Of a stretch of DNA of 64,000 nucleotides, positions 42,486 to 50,687 are shown piece by piece (position 1 is the first letter of the stretch; each line of letters opens with the position of its first letter). The stretch is from Chloroflexota bacterium (GTDB lineage: Bacteria; Chloroflexota; Dehalococcoidia; Lucifugimonadales; UBA3495), in the NCBI GenBank assembly GCA_028874075.1, contig JAPPLU010000049.1, positions 1 to 64,000 of the forward strand, in the 5' to 3' direction. The position numbers were made by a program, and so were the translations under genes. The notes under the pieces were generated by a model that had not been told where the DNA came from, searched no databases, and was given only the letters and a program-made list of their open reading frames with translations.

Positions 42486-43223
42486 ATGCATTCTGTACCC
42501 CGCTCCCCCGAACCGGACTACTGGGAGCAACTGAAGACAAAATACCAGCGCTGGGAAGACCTTGAAGGCCTTGATAGAGTTCAAATAAGAGACTCGCTGG
42601 TTGAGGATTTTGGTCCCATTTGCGCCTATTGTGAACGCCCTTGCATGTCGCCTACTCCCACTCATGATAGTCCGGATGAAGAGACTATTGATCACTTTAG
42701 GCCCAGGTCACGTTTTCATCACCTATCATTCGACTGGCTCAATCTCATCTACGCTTGCCAACGTTGTAACCAGAGCAAGAACAACCAGTGGCCCGGATTT
42801 GATGATGATGTGACAAACCAATGGCTGGCTGCCGCTTATCCCGGAAGGTATATGGCTCCGCCGGAATACGTTAATCCTAATGCGACCGATGACCGGCGTC
42901 TTGCACAGGAATTCTTCACCTACGATTTTGACACTGGCGAGATGCTGCCGGCCGAGGAACTTGACCCGGCTGAGTGGTCTATGGCTGTCCGTACTATTCG
43001 AGACATTGACCTGAACGACAACGATGCGAATGCCCCTGGTGAATATGACCCCGGCCACTTGTGGAACAGGCGACTTGCGCATTTGAACATTTTGCTATCC
43101 CAGCTTCTCCAGATAAACGATACGTCACGCCTAATTGATCTGATAGGTCAGTTTGCGCTGCCGGACAAGCCCTTCTCGGGATTCATCGTAGCCTATGCGA
43201 AGGAACTAGGATTAGACATTTAG
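42486..43223 (+). CDS. ptuB: Septu-like HNH nuclease (TIGR02646 type)
   Basis: 245-aa HNH endonuclease. It has CAYCERPC, then EETIDHFRPRSRFHHLSFDW and LIYACQRCNQSKNNQW, giving the zinc Cys pairs and the Asp-His of the beta-beta-alpha-metal core. The sequence is the PtuB/TIGR02646 type. It starts 2 bp after the ATPase stop, so it is co-translated. It is expected to cut DNA or RNA when phage infection releases ATPase control. The C-terminal 90 residues look helical with no known motif. Confidence 0.82.
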   Translation: MHSVPRSPEPDYWEQLKTKYQRWEDLEGLDRVQIRDSLVEDFGPICAYCERPCMSPTPTHDSPDEETIDHFRPRSRFHHLSFDWLNLIYACQRCNQSKNNQWPGFDDDVTNQWLAAAYPGRYMAPPEYVNPNATDDRRLAQEFFTYDFDTGEMLPAEELDPAEWSMAVRTIRDIDLNDNDANAPGEYDPGHLWNRRLAHLNILLSQLLQINDTSRLIDLIGQFALPDKPFSGFIVAYAKELGLDI

Positions 43224-43290
43224 CTACACAGTTAGCACCCCCCAAATGCTATAATCCCCACAAATACTTTCCCAACCCTGAGGCACACCA

Positions 43291-43521
43291 ATGACCACAA
43301 CCAACTCATCCACCGAAGAACGTGTCAGCCGGCTTGAAGGCGCATACGAACACTTGGCAACCAAGGAAGATGTGGCCAAAGTAGAAACTGAAGTTGTGCG
43401 TGTGAGGGCAGATGTGGCTACTTTGGAGGGTCGGCTGATTCGATGGATGGTCGGCGCCGTCATCAGCGGCATGATCGCCATATCTGCACTGACGGCATTA
43501 ATTGTCAGGCTCTTGAATTAA
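43291..43521 (+). CDS. Small coiled-coil membrane protein
   Basis: 76-aa protein with heptad-rich VSRLEGAYEHLATKEDVAKV, followed by a C-terminal transmembrane helix (WMVGAVISGMIAISALTALI). It resembles short DUF1640-like proteins common near phage or defence genes. A TATAAT (43251-43256) lies upstream; CTGAGG is the possible ribosome binding site. Confidence 0.6.
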   Translation: MTTTNSSTEERVSRLEGAYEHLATKEDVAKVETEVVRVRADVATLEGRLIRWMVGAVISGMIAISALTALIVRLLN

Positions 43522-43583
43522 ATCAATGAGAATAGGAAAATACCAAGATTCTTTGGAAGCATACAGCCAAAAGGAGGAACACC

Positions 43584-44069
43584 ATGCCGCAAACTACCGG
43601 ATTGGGCCACGTGGGCATTTATGCCGACGATTTTATGAAGCAGCGCGACTTCTACAACCGCGTTATCGGCCTCAAAATCGCCGATGAGAACATGGAGCGG
43701 GGCATTTGCTTCATGTCCTCTGACCCCGTGTCCGAGCACCACGAGTTCGTGATTATGAAGGGCCGCGAAGCCAACGAGGAGACCAAGACCATCCAGCAGA
43801 TATCCTTCAAGGTCCCCACCATCCAGGACATGCGCGAGTACAAGGAGGCCCTGGAAACCGAGAACATCACCATCGAGCGCATTGTCAGCCACGGCAACGC
43901 CTTTGGCATGTACTTCTTCGATCCGGAAGGCAACCGGGTGGAACTGTACTACCGCACCGGCTTCCCCGTCCCCCAGCCCCACGGCGATCTCATCGACCTC
44001 GGCCGCTCCGACGAAGAACTGATTGCCGATGCCCGCCACCTGCTGATGACCAAGGAGCCGGTGAAGTAA
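43584..44069 (+). CDS. VOC-family (extradiol dioxygenase-like) protein
   Basis: 161-aa VOC protein. It has LGHVGIYADDFMKQRDFYNR with a ligand-position His, a second module QQISFKVPTIQDMREYKEAL, and FDPEGNRVELYY with the Glu ligand. It resembles single-domain extradiol dioxygenase-like proteins; no substrate can be assigned. AAAGGAGGAA before the ATG. Confidence 0.85.
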   Translation: MPQTTGLGHVGIYADDFMKQRDFYNRVIGLKIADENMERGICFMSSDPVSEHHEFVIMKGREANEETKTIQQISFKVPTIQDMREYKEALETENITIERIVSHGNAFGMYFFDPEGNRVELYYRTGFPVPQPHGDLIDLGRSDEELIADARHLLMTKEPVK

Positions 44070-44103
44070 AGAGCTGTCACGCTGAAAGCCGGTCTGAAAA
44101 GCG

Positions 44104-44135
44104 TATAATGGGGGCGCACGAACAGTCGTGCGCCC
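44104..44135 (+). promoter_or_regulatory. TATAAT box followed by a 10-bp hairpin
   Basis: TATAAT (44104-44109) is immediately followed by GGGCGCACGA (44112-44121) pairing perfectly with TCGTGCGCCC (44126-44135) over an ACAG loop, so a transcript from this site would start with a stable hairpin. The -35 region is poor. The hairpin could alternatively end the VOC transcript (CCTTCC follows). Confidence 0.5.
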
Positions 44136-44162
44136 TTCCTGGTTGGTCACCAGGGGTTGCTT

Positions 44163-44201
44163 TCACCACCTCCTGACCCTCCCCCATCAAGGGGGAAGGG
44201 A
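44163..44201. repeat. CCCTTCCCCCTTGAYGGGGGA-type repeat
   Basis: In minus orientation CCCTTCCCCCTTGATGGGGG followed by AGGGTCAGGAGGTGGTG. A plus-strand copy is near 46419-46455. This is a widespread short palindromic intergenic repeat. Confidence 0.75.
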
Positions 44202-44230
44202 TTATTGAGACGGTTTCCAAGGTCTCAACC

Positions 44231-45415
44231 ATGCTCAAACGCATTGGCAGCGCCATCATCAGGTTCTTCGGCCGACTCACCTACCGCATCTACGCTGTCC
44301 TGGGCTTCCTGCTACTGACGGTGGTGGCGCTGTTTACCGTGTTTCCCCAGCTGCCCACCGGCTTTCACACCGCCCTCTTCGTCACCCAGGTGCTCGACAT
44401 CCCGGTCAAACCCCAGGCCTGGTTCACCCAGACCCCGGTGCGGGAGGAGATTACCTTCCCGCGCGCCGACGCCCAGGGCCAGGCGGACATTTACTACATC
44501 CCTGACGGCAAGCGGCGGGCCGCCCTGCTGGTGTTCCTGGGGGCCAACGCCGCCGGCCGCGACGACCGGGACGTGGTCAACTTCGGCAACGCCCTGGCCC
44601 GGGCCGGCTACGTGCCCATGTTCAGCTGGTCGCCCACCATGGGCCTGCAGAACAACGTGGACCCGGCGGAGGTGGAAAACCTGGTCTGGGCCTTCCGGCA
44701 CCTGCGCACCCTGGACTACGTGGACCCCGACCGCATTGGCATGGCCGGTTTCTCCGTCGGCGGTTCCTTCATCATGGTGGCGGCCTCCGACCCCCGCATC
44801 AGCGATGACGTGGCCTTTGTTAATGCCTTTGGCGCTTACTACGACGCCCGCGACTTCTTCGTCCAGATCGCCAGCAGCACCAAGCGTTCCGGCGACACGG
44901 TGGAGCACTGGGAAGTGGATCGCCTGACCCGCCGGGTCTTCGTCAACGAGTTGATTGAAGTGGCGCCCACCGCGGAGGAGCGGAACATCCTGGCCCGCCG
45001 ATTCGTGGACAACACCCAGGTAACCCAGGCGGAACTGGACGGGCTGGCCGGAACTGCCGACATCTCCCGCCGCCTGCTGGACGGCACTGACCCCCAGGAA
45101 GCGAAACGGTTGCTTAACCAGATGCCGCCCCATTTCCTGGAGGAGCTGGACGGCATCTCCCCCCGCAACCACATCGACAACTACAAGAACCGCCTGCTCG
45201 TCATGCACGACGTGGGCGACCCGCTGATTCCCGTGGGTGAGTCCCGCCGCCTGGTGGAGACCCTGCGGAGCCAGGGCCGCCAGGACATGCGCTACACCGA
45301 GACCGCAATCTTCGAGCACGTCCGCCCCGGCGCCGACCTTCAGCTCTGGCCCCTGGTCAAGGGTGCCAGCAAGCTCTACGCCCACATGTACGGTGTGCTT
45401 CGCATGGCCGCGTGA
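44231..45415 (+). CDS. Membrane-anchored alpha/beta hydrolase
   Basis: 394-aa protein. The N-terminal helix IYAVLGFLLLTVVALFTVF anchors it, with the rest likely outside. The hydrolase domain has LLVFLGANAAGRDDRDVV and the nucleophile elbow MAGFSVGGSFIMVA; the acid is likely in MHDVGDPLIP and the His in FEHVRPGADL. The substrate is unknown. It could be a dienelactone-hydrolase-like enzyme. Confidence 0.78.
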   Translation: MLKRIGSAIIRFFGRLTYRIYAVLGFLLLTVVALFTVFPQLPTGFHTALFVTQVLDIPVKPQAWFTQTPVREEITFPRADAQGQADIYYIPDGKRRAALLVFLGANAAGRDDRDVVNFGNALARAGYVPMFSWSPTMGLQNNVDPAEVENLVWAFRHLRTLDYVDPDRIGMAGFSVGGSFIMVAASDPRISDDVAFVNAFGAYYDARDFFVQIASSTKRSGDTVEHWEVDRLTRRVFVNELIEVAPTAEERNILARRFVDNTQVTQAELDGLAGTADISRRLLDGTDPQEAKRLLNQMPPHFLEELDGISPRNHIDNYKNRLLVMHDVGDPLIPVGESRRLVETLRSQGRQDMRYTETAIFEHVRPGADLQLWPLVKGASKLYAHMYGVLRMAA

Positions 45416-45420
45416 CGTTC

Positions 45421-45553
45421 TTATCCACGAATGGGCACGAATGTTCACTAATGGGATGCAGCCCCGCTTCATGGCCGGGATAGCCACGGATTCGCTTTCT
45501 AGTGCAGTATTCCATAGCAATATTCGTGCCCATTCGTGTATATTCCTGGATAA
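45421..45553. repeat. CACGAA-type inverted-repeat element
   Basis: CACGAATGGGCACGAAT (45426-45442) is perfectly inverted at 45522-45538 (17 bp), and TTATCC/GGATAA lie outside (45421, 45548). The interior is 79 bases. It is the most complete member of the CACGAA family here. Confidence 0.88.
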
Positions 45554-45576
45554 CTTGACCATAACAGGAGGCAGCC

Positions 45577-46359
45577 ATGATCTGGTGCCGCTTTGAACGC
45601 GAGGGCAGGGTCAGCCACGGCCGCATTGTGGACGACGAGGTATTCGAGGTGGACGGCAGCCCCATCAACAGCCCATCGGATACCGGCGTTACCTACGCCC
45701 TGGGCGAGGTGCGCCTGCTGGCCCCCATCATTCCGCCCATGCTCTACGCCGCCGGTCCCAACCACAACGGCCACGTCGAGGGCATGGCCGCCCGTCGGGG
45801 CGCGGCGCCCAACTACCCCAAGATACCCGAACCCAACTTCCGCTCCGTCCACGCTCTTATCGGCACGGAAGAGAATATCGTGATACCCGCCGACAGCGCT
45901 GGCGCGGTGCAGCCCGAGGGTCAGCTTGCCGTGGTGATCGGCAAGCATGCCCGCAAGGTAACCAGCCGGGACGAGGCCCTGGACTGTGTATTCGGCTACA
46001 CCATCGCCAACGACATCAGCGAGCGGGTGTGGCAGGGCGCAGACCGCACCATGTTCCGGGGCAAAAGCTGCGACACCTTCAAGCCCCTGGGCCCCTGGAT
46101 CGTCACCGACCTGGCCCACGACGGCTTCCGCATCATCGTCCGCCACAACGGCCAGGTGTGGGAGGACTTCACGTCGGCAGAGCAGATTTGGGACGTGCCG
46201 ACCTGGATTATCGAGATGAGCAAGTACACCACCATGCACCCGGGCGACGTGCTGATGATGGGCACCCAGGGCGCCGACGGCGACATGTTCCCCGGCGACA
46301 CCATCGAGGTGGAAATCAGCAGCATCGGCACCCTGCGCAACTACATCGTCGCCGAGTAA
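45577..46359 (+). CDS. Fumarylacetoacetate hydrolase-family protein
   Basis: 260-aa FAH-fold enzyme cleaving or tautomerising beta-diketo acids in aromatic breakdown. It has PPMLYAAGPNHNGHV, the metal ligands in PEGQLAVVIGKHAR (Glu) and TIANDISERVWQGADRTMFR (Asp region), and SCDTFKPLGPWIVT, then PGDVLMMGTQGADGDMFPGD. These fit the HpcE/FAH group. GGAGG precedes the ATG. Confidence 0.88.
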   Translation: MIWCRFEREGRVSHGRIVDDEVFEVDGSPINSPSDTGVTYALGEVRLLAPIIPPMLYAAGPNHNGHVEGMAARRGAAPNYPKIPEPNFRSVHALIGTEENIVIPADSAGAVQPEGQLAVVIGKHARKVTSRDEALDCVFGYTIANDISERVWQGADRTMFRGKSCDTFKPLGPWIVTDLAHDGFRIIVRHNGQVWEDFTSAEQIWDVPTWIIEMSKYTTMHPGDVLMMGTQGADGDMFPGDTIEVEISSIGTLRNYIVAE

Positions 46360-46486
46360 AGACTTATCCACGTCAAGGCATCCATGTTCACTAATGAATT
46401 GGCGCCCATGCAAGGGTCCCTTCCCCCTTGACGGGGGAAGGTTAGGATGGGGGTGGAGACGGTAGTGCCCATTTGTGGATTACAAA
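46360..46486. repeat. Mixed repeat: CACGAA-type ends around a CCCTTCCCCC-type copy
   Basis: TTATCCACGTCAAGGCATCC (46368) and GTGCCCATTTGTGGATTA (46465-46482) resemble the CACGAA arms of 45421. Between them is CCCTTCCCCCTTGACGGGGG at about 46419, the opposite orientation of the 44163 copy. Confidence 0.65.
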
Positions 46487-46498
46487 AGAGGAGTAGCT

Positions 46499-47020
46499 AT
46501 GACGGCTATGCAGGACCTGATCAAGCAAGCCTTTGAAATCAACTGGCAATGGACGGAGCGATATATCGACGGGTTGAGCCAGGAAGAGATCGAATACCGC
46601 CCCAACGACCAGTGCCATTCCATCGGCTTCATCCTGTGGCACTACGGGCGCGCCCTGGACCGGTGGGTCCAGTCCCGCGCCAAGGGGGAACCCCAGCTTT
46701 ACATGCAGGGGTGGGCGGAACGGCTGGGCAAGGACCCGGACCCCGACGATGTTGGCTTCGGCTACGAGGTGGAGGACTTGACCAACTGGCGCTGTCCCGA
46801 CAAGGAGGCGCTGGTGGAATACGCCAACGCCATCCGCAATAACACGCTGGAGTACCTCTACAGCCTGGACGACGAGACCATGCTGAGCAAGACAGTGGTC
46901 ACCCGAACAGGCGACACCATCACCGTAGGCGCCATGTTCTTCCACCTGCTGTGGGAGGTAAACCAGCACGGCGGGCAGGCCGGCTACCTGCGGGGCATGC
47001 AGCGGGGGCTGAATCAGTAA
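46499..47020 (+). CDS. DinB-family protein (copy 1)
   Basis: 173-aa DinB/YfiT-like four-helix protein, possibly a thiol-S-transferase fold. It has MQDLIKQAFEINWQWTERYI, FILWHYGRALDRW and the late LLWEVNQHGGQAGYLRGM, whose histidines can bind metal. GAGGAG decides the ATG at 46499. It is tandemly duplicated with the next gene at the same length. Confidence 0.85.
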   Translation: MTAMQDLIKQAFEINWQWTERYIDGLSQEEIEYRPNDQCHSIGFILWHYGRALDRWVQSRAKGEPQLYMQGWAERLGKDPDPDDVGFGYEVEDLTNWRCPDKEALVEYANAIRNNTLEYLYSLDDETMLSKTVVTRTGDTITVGAMFFHLLWEVNQHGGQAGYLRGMQRGLNQ

Positions 47021-47112
47021 GAGTTGCTTTTCTCGCGAACAGGCACGAATAATCACATGAACGGGATCGGTTCGTGTAAATTCGGAGATTGAAGGAGCGA
47101 AGAAGGAGGGCC

Positions 47113-47634
47113 ATGTCCGCTCTGCAGGACTTCATAAGGCAAGCCTTTGCGACCAACTGGGAGTGGACAGAGCGGTATATCGACGGCCTGTCCCAGGCGG
47201 AGATTGAATACCGTCCCACCGACCAGTCCCATTCCATCGGTTTCATCCTGTGGCACTACGGCCGCGCCCTGGACATGTGGGTGCAAACCCGGGCCAAGCG
47301 CGGCACCCAGCTGTACGAGGACGGCTGGGCCGAGCGGCTGGGCCTGCCCGCCGACCCCGCGGACGTGGGCTTTGGTTACGGGGTTGCGGACTTGAACGCT
47401 TGGCCTTGCCCCGACAAGGACCTGCTGGTGGAATACGCCACCGCTGCCCGCAACAACCTGCTGGAATACCTGGCCAGCCTGGACGAGGAAGCCCTGCTGA
47501 CTACGGAAATGACCACCCGGACGGGAGACATCATCAACCTGGCCCGCATGTTCTCAATTTTGCTGTGGGAAGTGAATCAGCACGGCGGCCAGGCCAGCTA
47601 CCTGCGAGGCATGCAGCGGGGTTTGGGGCAATAG
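47113..47634 (+). CDS. DinB-family protein (copy 2)
   Basis: 173-aa paralog of the preceding gene; long stretches such as TERYIDGLSQ, SIGFILWHYGRALD and LLWEVNQHGGQA are shared. AAGGAGGG precedes the ATG. The spacer between the copies again carries CACGAA-type sequence, so the repeat could have mediated the tandem duplication. Confidence 0.85.
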   Translation: MSALQDFIRQAFATNWEWTERYIDGLSQAEIEYRPTDQSHSIGFILWHYGRALDMWVQTRAKRGTQLYEDGWAERLGLPADPADVGFGYGVADLNAWPCPDKDLLVEYATAARNNLLEYLASLDEEALLTTEMTTRTGDIINLARMFSILLWEVNQHGGQASYLRGMQRGLGQ

Positions 47635-47644
47635 GATAGGGAAC

Positions 47645-47866
47645 TTACGTAGTGTGGGTGTGGGGCCTAACCGGCTTCACGCCGTCCTCGGCGCACCAGG
47701 TCAGGTACTCGTCGACTGATATATGGAACTCTAGCATCAGATATTTTGGGTGTTCGGCGTGGAAAGTGGCAATTGAGCAAGGAGCAGTGTTGACTACACT
47801 ACCACAATAGACCCCTGCAATATCGTCATATTCGGTCTCAGCGACATATCCTTTGTACTCCATCAT
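47645..47866 (-). CDS. hicB: HicB-like antitoxin, second copy
   Basis: 73-aa HicB-type partial RNase H-fold protein (MEYKGYVAETEYDDIAGVYC, DEYLTWCAEDGVKPVRP). It is parallel to the gene at 47887 but more divergent in its middle. It is the third gene of a hicA-hicB-hicB array. It may neutralise a different toxin or act as an anti-addiction copy. Confidence 0.75.
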   Translation of the reverse strand: MMEYKGYVAETEYDDIAGVYCGSVVNTAPCSIATFHAEHPKYLMLEFHISVDEYLTWCAEDGVKPVRPHTHTT

Positions 47867-47886
47867 GGTGCTGATTGTAAGAGGGA

Positions 47887-48108
47887 TCAGGTAGTAAGTG
47901 AGCTGGGCCTGACCGGCTCCACACCGTCTTCAGCGCACCATTCCAGATAGTCATCAATAGCTTCCTGGAACACCCGCTCTAAGTCTTTTTCATTATCAGT
48001 CTCAAAAATGACTATGGAGGAAGGTCCGGAGTTGATCACCCATCCGGCATATAGCTTAACTATGTCGTCATATTCTACTTCGGCGATGTACCCCTGATAC
48101 TCCATCAT
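47887..48108 (-). CDS. hicB: HicB antitoxin, toxin-adjacent copy
   Basis: 73-aa HicB (MEYQGYIAEVEYDDIVKLYA, DDYLEWCAEDGVEPVRPSSL). Its start overlaps the hicA stop by four bases, the normal coupling of a hicAB module. It lacks a C-terminal DNA-binding domain, so operon autoregulation is not obvious. Confidence 0.85.
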   Translation of the reverse strand: MMEYQGYIAEVEYDDIVKLYAGWVINSGPSSIVIFETDNEKDLERVFQEAIDDYLEWCAEDGVEPVRPSSLTT

Positions 48109-48365
48109 GGCTCAACTCCTGTATCAGTCAGGAAGATGGCGATGTTTCGGACGGCCGCTCTCGCAAGATAAGGGCTGGGATGGGGTCTGTGAACAACTCT
48201 ACGGATTCCACCTGACCTGAGGCGGACGCGGGATCCCTCACCCTCCACGACTTCAATGTTTAACGCCCTTAACAATGACTCCACCTCTGCCCAACGAATG
48301 TCCGATGGGGTAGGCCTGGCAAAAATCCGTTCCAATGTACGCCGGTGCCGATTCCTTAATTCCAT
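48105..48365 (-). CDS. hicA: HicA toxin
   Basis: 86-aa HicA-family mRNA interferase with a dsRBD-like fold. It has RRTLERIFARPTPSDIRWAE, VEGEGSRVRLRSGGIR and VVHRPHPSPYLARAAVRNI, where the His of RPHP is the conserved position. It is followed by two HicB copies. A TATAAT lies directly against its ATG, too close to act as its -10 box. Confidence 0.88.
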   Translation of the reverse strand: MELRNRHRRTLERIFARPTPSDIRWAEVESLLRALNIEVVEGEGSRVRLRSGGIRRVVHRPHPSPYLARAAVRNIAIFLTDTGVEP

Positions 48366-48384
48366 ATTATACTACCGGCGGAGT

Positions 48385-48455
48385 TATTCCTTCACGAGTT
48401 GGCACAAATAGGCACTGATGCCTTCGTGACTATTCGTGGATTATAAAGGAAAAGC
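48385..48455. repeat. CACGAA-type repeat
   Basis: TTCACGAGTTGGCACAAATA and TTCGTGACTATTCGTGGATT form a degenerate CACGAA-type pair, between hicA and the MBL-fold gene, directly upstream of the latter's start. Confidence 0.6.
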
Positions 48456-48459
48456 AGCC

Positions 48460-49293
48460 ATGCAAATAACCGAGCACATCTACAGCACCCATATTCAGGA
48501 AGACCAGTCCACCTTCGGCGCCATGCACCCCGGCGGCACCCAGATTTATTTCGTGGGAGACCCTAACGAAAGCATGGTGCTGGTGGACTCCGGGGAACCC
48601 TACCGCCACTGGACCCGTCAGATCCTGGACTACTACGAGGAACTGGGGCGGCCCCGCATGTCCGCCATCCTGGTAACCCACGGCCACGGCGATCACATCG
48701 GAGGGCTGGACCGGTTGCAGGAGGTCTTTGGCTGCCCCGTCCGCTGCCACCCGAAGCTGGCTCCTACCCTGGCCCAGAGGTTGGGCGAGGACTGCGTGGT
48801 CAAGCTGCGGTCCAGGGAACTGGTTCCCTCCGGCGGAGGCATCACCCTGCGGGCCCTTTTCACCCCCGGCCACGAGGACGACCACGTCTGCTACTACCTG
48901 CGGGCCGATAACGTGCTGTTCAGTGGCGATAACATCCTGGGGAACTCATCGTCCAGCGTCCGCAACCTGAAGCAGTACATGGAGTCGCTGGAACTGATGG
49001 CTAAGCAGCGGCCCGCCATCATCTGTCCCGGCCACGGCAACACCATCCACAACGGAGAGGCCCGCATCCGCTGGCAGCTGCACCATCGCCAGGAACGGGA
49101 GGACCAGGTGCTGGCCGCCCTGTCCGAAGGTGCGAAGACGGTGGACGACGCGGTTACTGCCGTCTATCCCCGCAACCTGCGCAAGAACCTGCGGAGCGCC
49201 GCCGCCCGCAACGTGGGTACCCACCTGGCCAAACTGCGCGAAGAGGGACGAGTCACAGAGAACCCGGCCACATATACTGTCAGCCACCAGTAG
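48460..49293 (+). CDS. MBL-fold metallohydrolase with C-terminal helical domain (LACTB2-like)
   Basis: 277-aa MBL-fold protein. The metal motif THGHGDHIGGL is at about residue 74, with FTPGHEDDHVCYYL, FSGDNILG and CPGHGNTIHNGEARI later. The C-terminal winged-helix-like region resembles LACTB2 nucleases. An RNA or nucleotide substrate is possible. The ATG at 48460 follows AAGGA. Confidence 0.85.
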   Translation: MQITEHIYSTHIQEDQSTFGAMHPGGTQIYFVGDPNESMVLVDSGEPYRHWTRQILDYYEELGRPRMSAILVTHGHGDHIGGLDRLQEVFGCPVRCHPKLAPTLAQRLGEDCVVKLRSRELVPSGGGITLRALFTPGHEDDHVCYYLRADNVLFSGDNILGNSSSSVRNLKQYMESLELMAKQRPAIICPGHGNTIHNGEARIRWQLHHRQEREDQVLAALSEGAKTVDDAVTAVYPRNLRKNLRSAAARNVGTHLAKLREEGRVTENPATYTVSHQ

Positions 49294-49447
49294 TCCACGA
49301 ATACGCACGATCTATCTCACCAAGAATGAAGGGGCCCGGCTCGGGTAAGTTAAGACCAAGCCAGGCCAGGCCATTTAGAGAACATTCGCGCTTATGCGTG
49401 GCTATTTCCTTTGTGTATCTTCGTGTCCTTCGTGGATTGAGTAAAAG
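49294..49447. repeat. CACGAA-type repeat fragments
   Basis: GTCCACGAATACGCACGA (49293) and CTTCGTGTCCTTCGTGGAT (49420-49438) are CACGAA-family arms facing each other between the MBL gene and the convergent alcohol dehydrogenase. Confidence 0.65.
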
Positions 49448-50476
49448 CTAGCTTTCAATTACCAGCTTACCGAAGAACTCCCTCGATTCCATCACCCGGT
49501 GGGCTTCCGGCACCTCGGTCAGGGGGAAGGTCTGACCGACAATGCCCTTCAGCTCTCCGTTATGGACGCACTTCATCAGGTCGCCGAAGCTGCGGCGGGT
49601 GCGGCCCCCGCTGCCCATCAGGTGCAGGGGCCGTCCCTGCAGGATGGACAGGTTGATGTCGGCCCGCGCCCCCGACGTAACCCCCGTTATCACTAGTCGC
49701 CCGCCGGACTTCAATGACAGCAGGTTCTGTTCCCAAACATCGGCGCCCACCACATCAAACACCAGGTCAACGCCCTTGCCGTCGGTCAACTCCTTGACCC
49801 GCTCGCTGATGTTTTCCGTCTCCCGGTAGTTAATGACCTCGTCCGCGCCCCACTTCTTCGCCTCTTCCAGCTTCCAATCGCTGCCGGCGGTGGTGATGAC
49901 CCGGGCGCCCACCATCTTGGCGATCTGGATTGCCATGCTGGCCACGCCGCTACCGGCGGCCTGGATCAGCACGTCGTCCCACGGCTTCACCTGGCCCTGC
50001 ACAACCATGCATTGCCAGGCCGTGTGTCCGGCCAGGGGAATGGCGGCGGCCTCGGCATAGCTCATACTGTCGGGAATCTTGTAGGCGTTGATGGCCGGGG
50101 CAGTGATGTACTCGGCGTGGCCGCCGTCCAGGTCAACCCCGATACGCAGTTGGGTGGTGCAGTACTGGTCGTTACCGTCCACGCAGTATTCGCAGGCGTG
50201 GCACTTGACCCGGTTTTCCAGGAGCACCCGGTCGCCCGCCTGCAAGGTGGTATTGGCGTCGGGGCTGATGGAAACGACCTCCCCCGCCACATCCATGCCC
50301 ATAATGCGGGGCCCCTGGCCGCTACGGCCCCTGCTGCGCATTCCCATGTCGGCCCGGTTCAGGGCGCTGCCGTGGACCCGCAGCATAACCTCGCCCGGGG
50401 CTACTTCGGGGTCCGGCAAATCGCCATACACCATTGCTTCCGGCCCACCCGGCTCTTCCAGATAAACGGCTTTCAT
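49448..50476 (-). CDS. Zinc-binding alcohol dehydrogenase/quinone reductase-family protein
   Basis: 342-aa MDR-family enzyme. It has a GroES-like domain with GSALNRADMGM, a structural zinc CX2CX2CX7C set in CHACEYCVDGNDQYC, and a Rossmann domain with VLIQAAGSGVASMAIQIAK. It reduces or oxidises an aldehyde or quinone with NAD(P). GGAGGAGGT before the ATG at 50476 decides the start. Three Cys of the zinc set plus one further are visible. Confidence 0.88.
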   Translation of the reverse strand: MKAVYLEEPGGPEAMVYGDLPDPEVAPGEVMLRVHGSALNRADMGMRSRGRSGQGPRIMGMDVAGEVVSISPDANTTLQAGDRVLLENRVKCHACEYCVDGNDQYCTTQLRIGVDLDGGHAEYITAPAINAYKIPDSMSYAEAAAIPLAGHTAWQCMVVQGQVKPWDDVLIQAAGSGVASMAIQIAKMVGARVITTAGSDWKLEEAKKWGADEVINYRETENISERVKELTDGKGVDLVFDVVGADVWEQNLLSLKSGGRLVITGVTSGARADINLSILQGRPLHLMGSGGRTRRSFGDLMKCVHNGELKGIVGQTFPLTEVPEAHRVMESREFFGKLVIES

Positions 50477-50687
50477 GGCAAAGACCTCCTCCAATACAGG
50501 TCGCGAGTTGCCCGCATATTACAAGAGGGGGAGATGACGGTCAAAACTGGCAATAAGAAGACCCCTTGCCCATCGGACAAGGGATCCCAATCTATGGATA
50601 TCTTTGCTCTGGCCTGGAAAGTACTGCGCTCCGGGGCCAGTTCGGTTGCTTGCTTCTAGTCGAAACTTGCGCGGCCTGAGCCTGGAG
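50477..50687. other. Gap between alcohol dehydrogenase and BrnA
   Basis: About 210 bp without a supportable gene or clear repeat. Confidence 0.4.

Noticed and set aside
48366..48372. TATAAT directly before the hicA ATG as a promoter
   Set aside because: It abuts the start codon, so transcription would begin inside the gene; a chance AT-rich hexamer is more likely.
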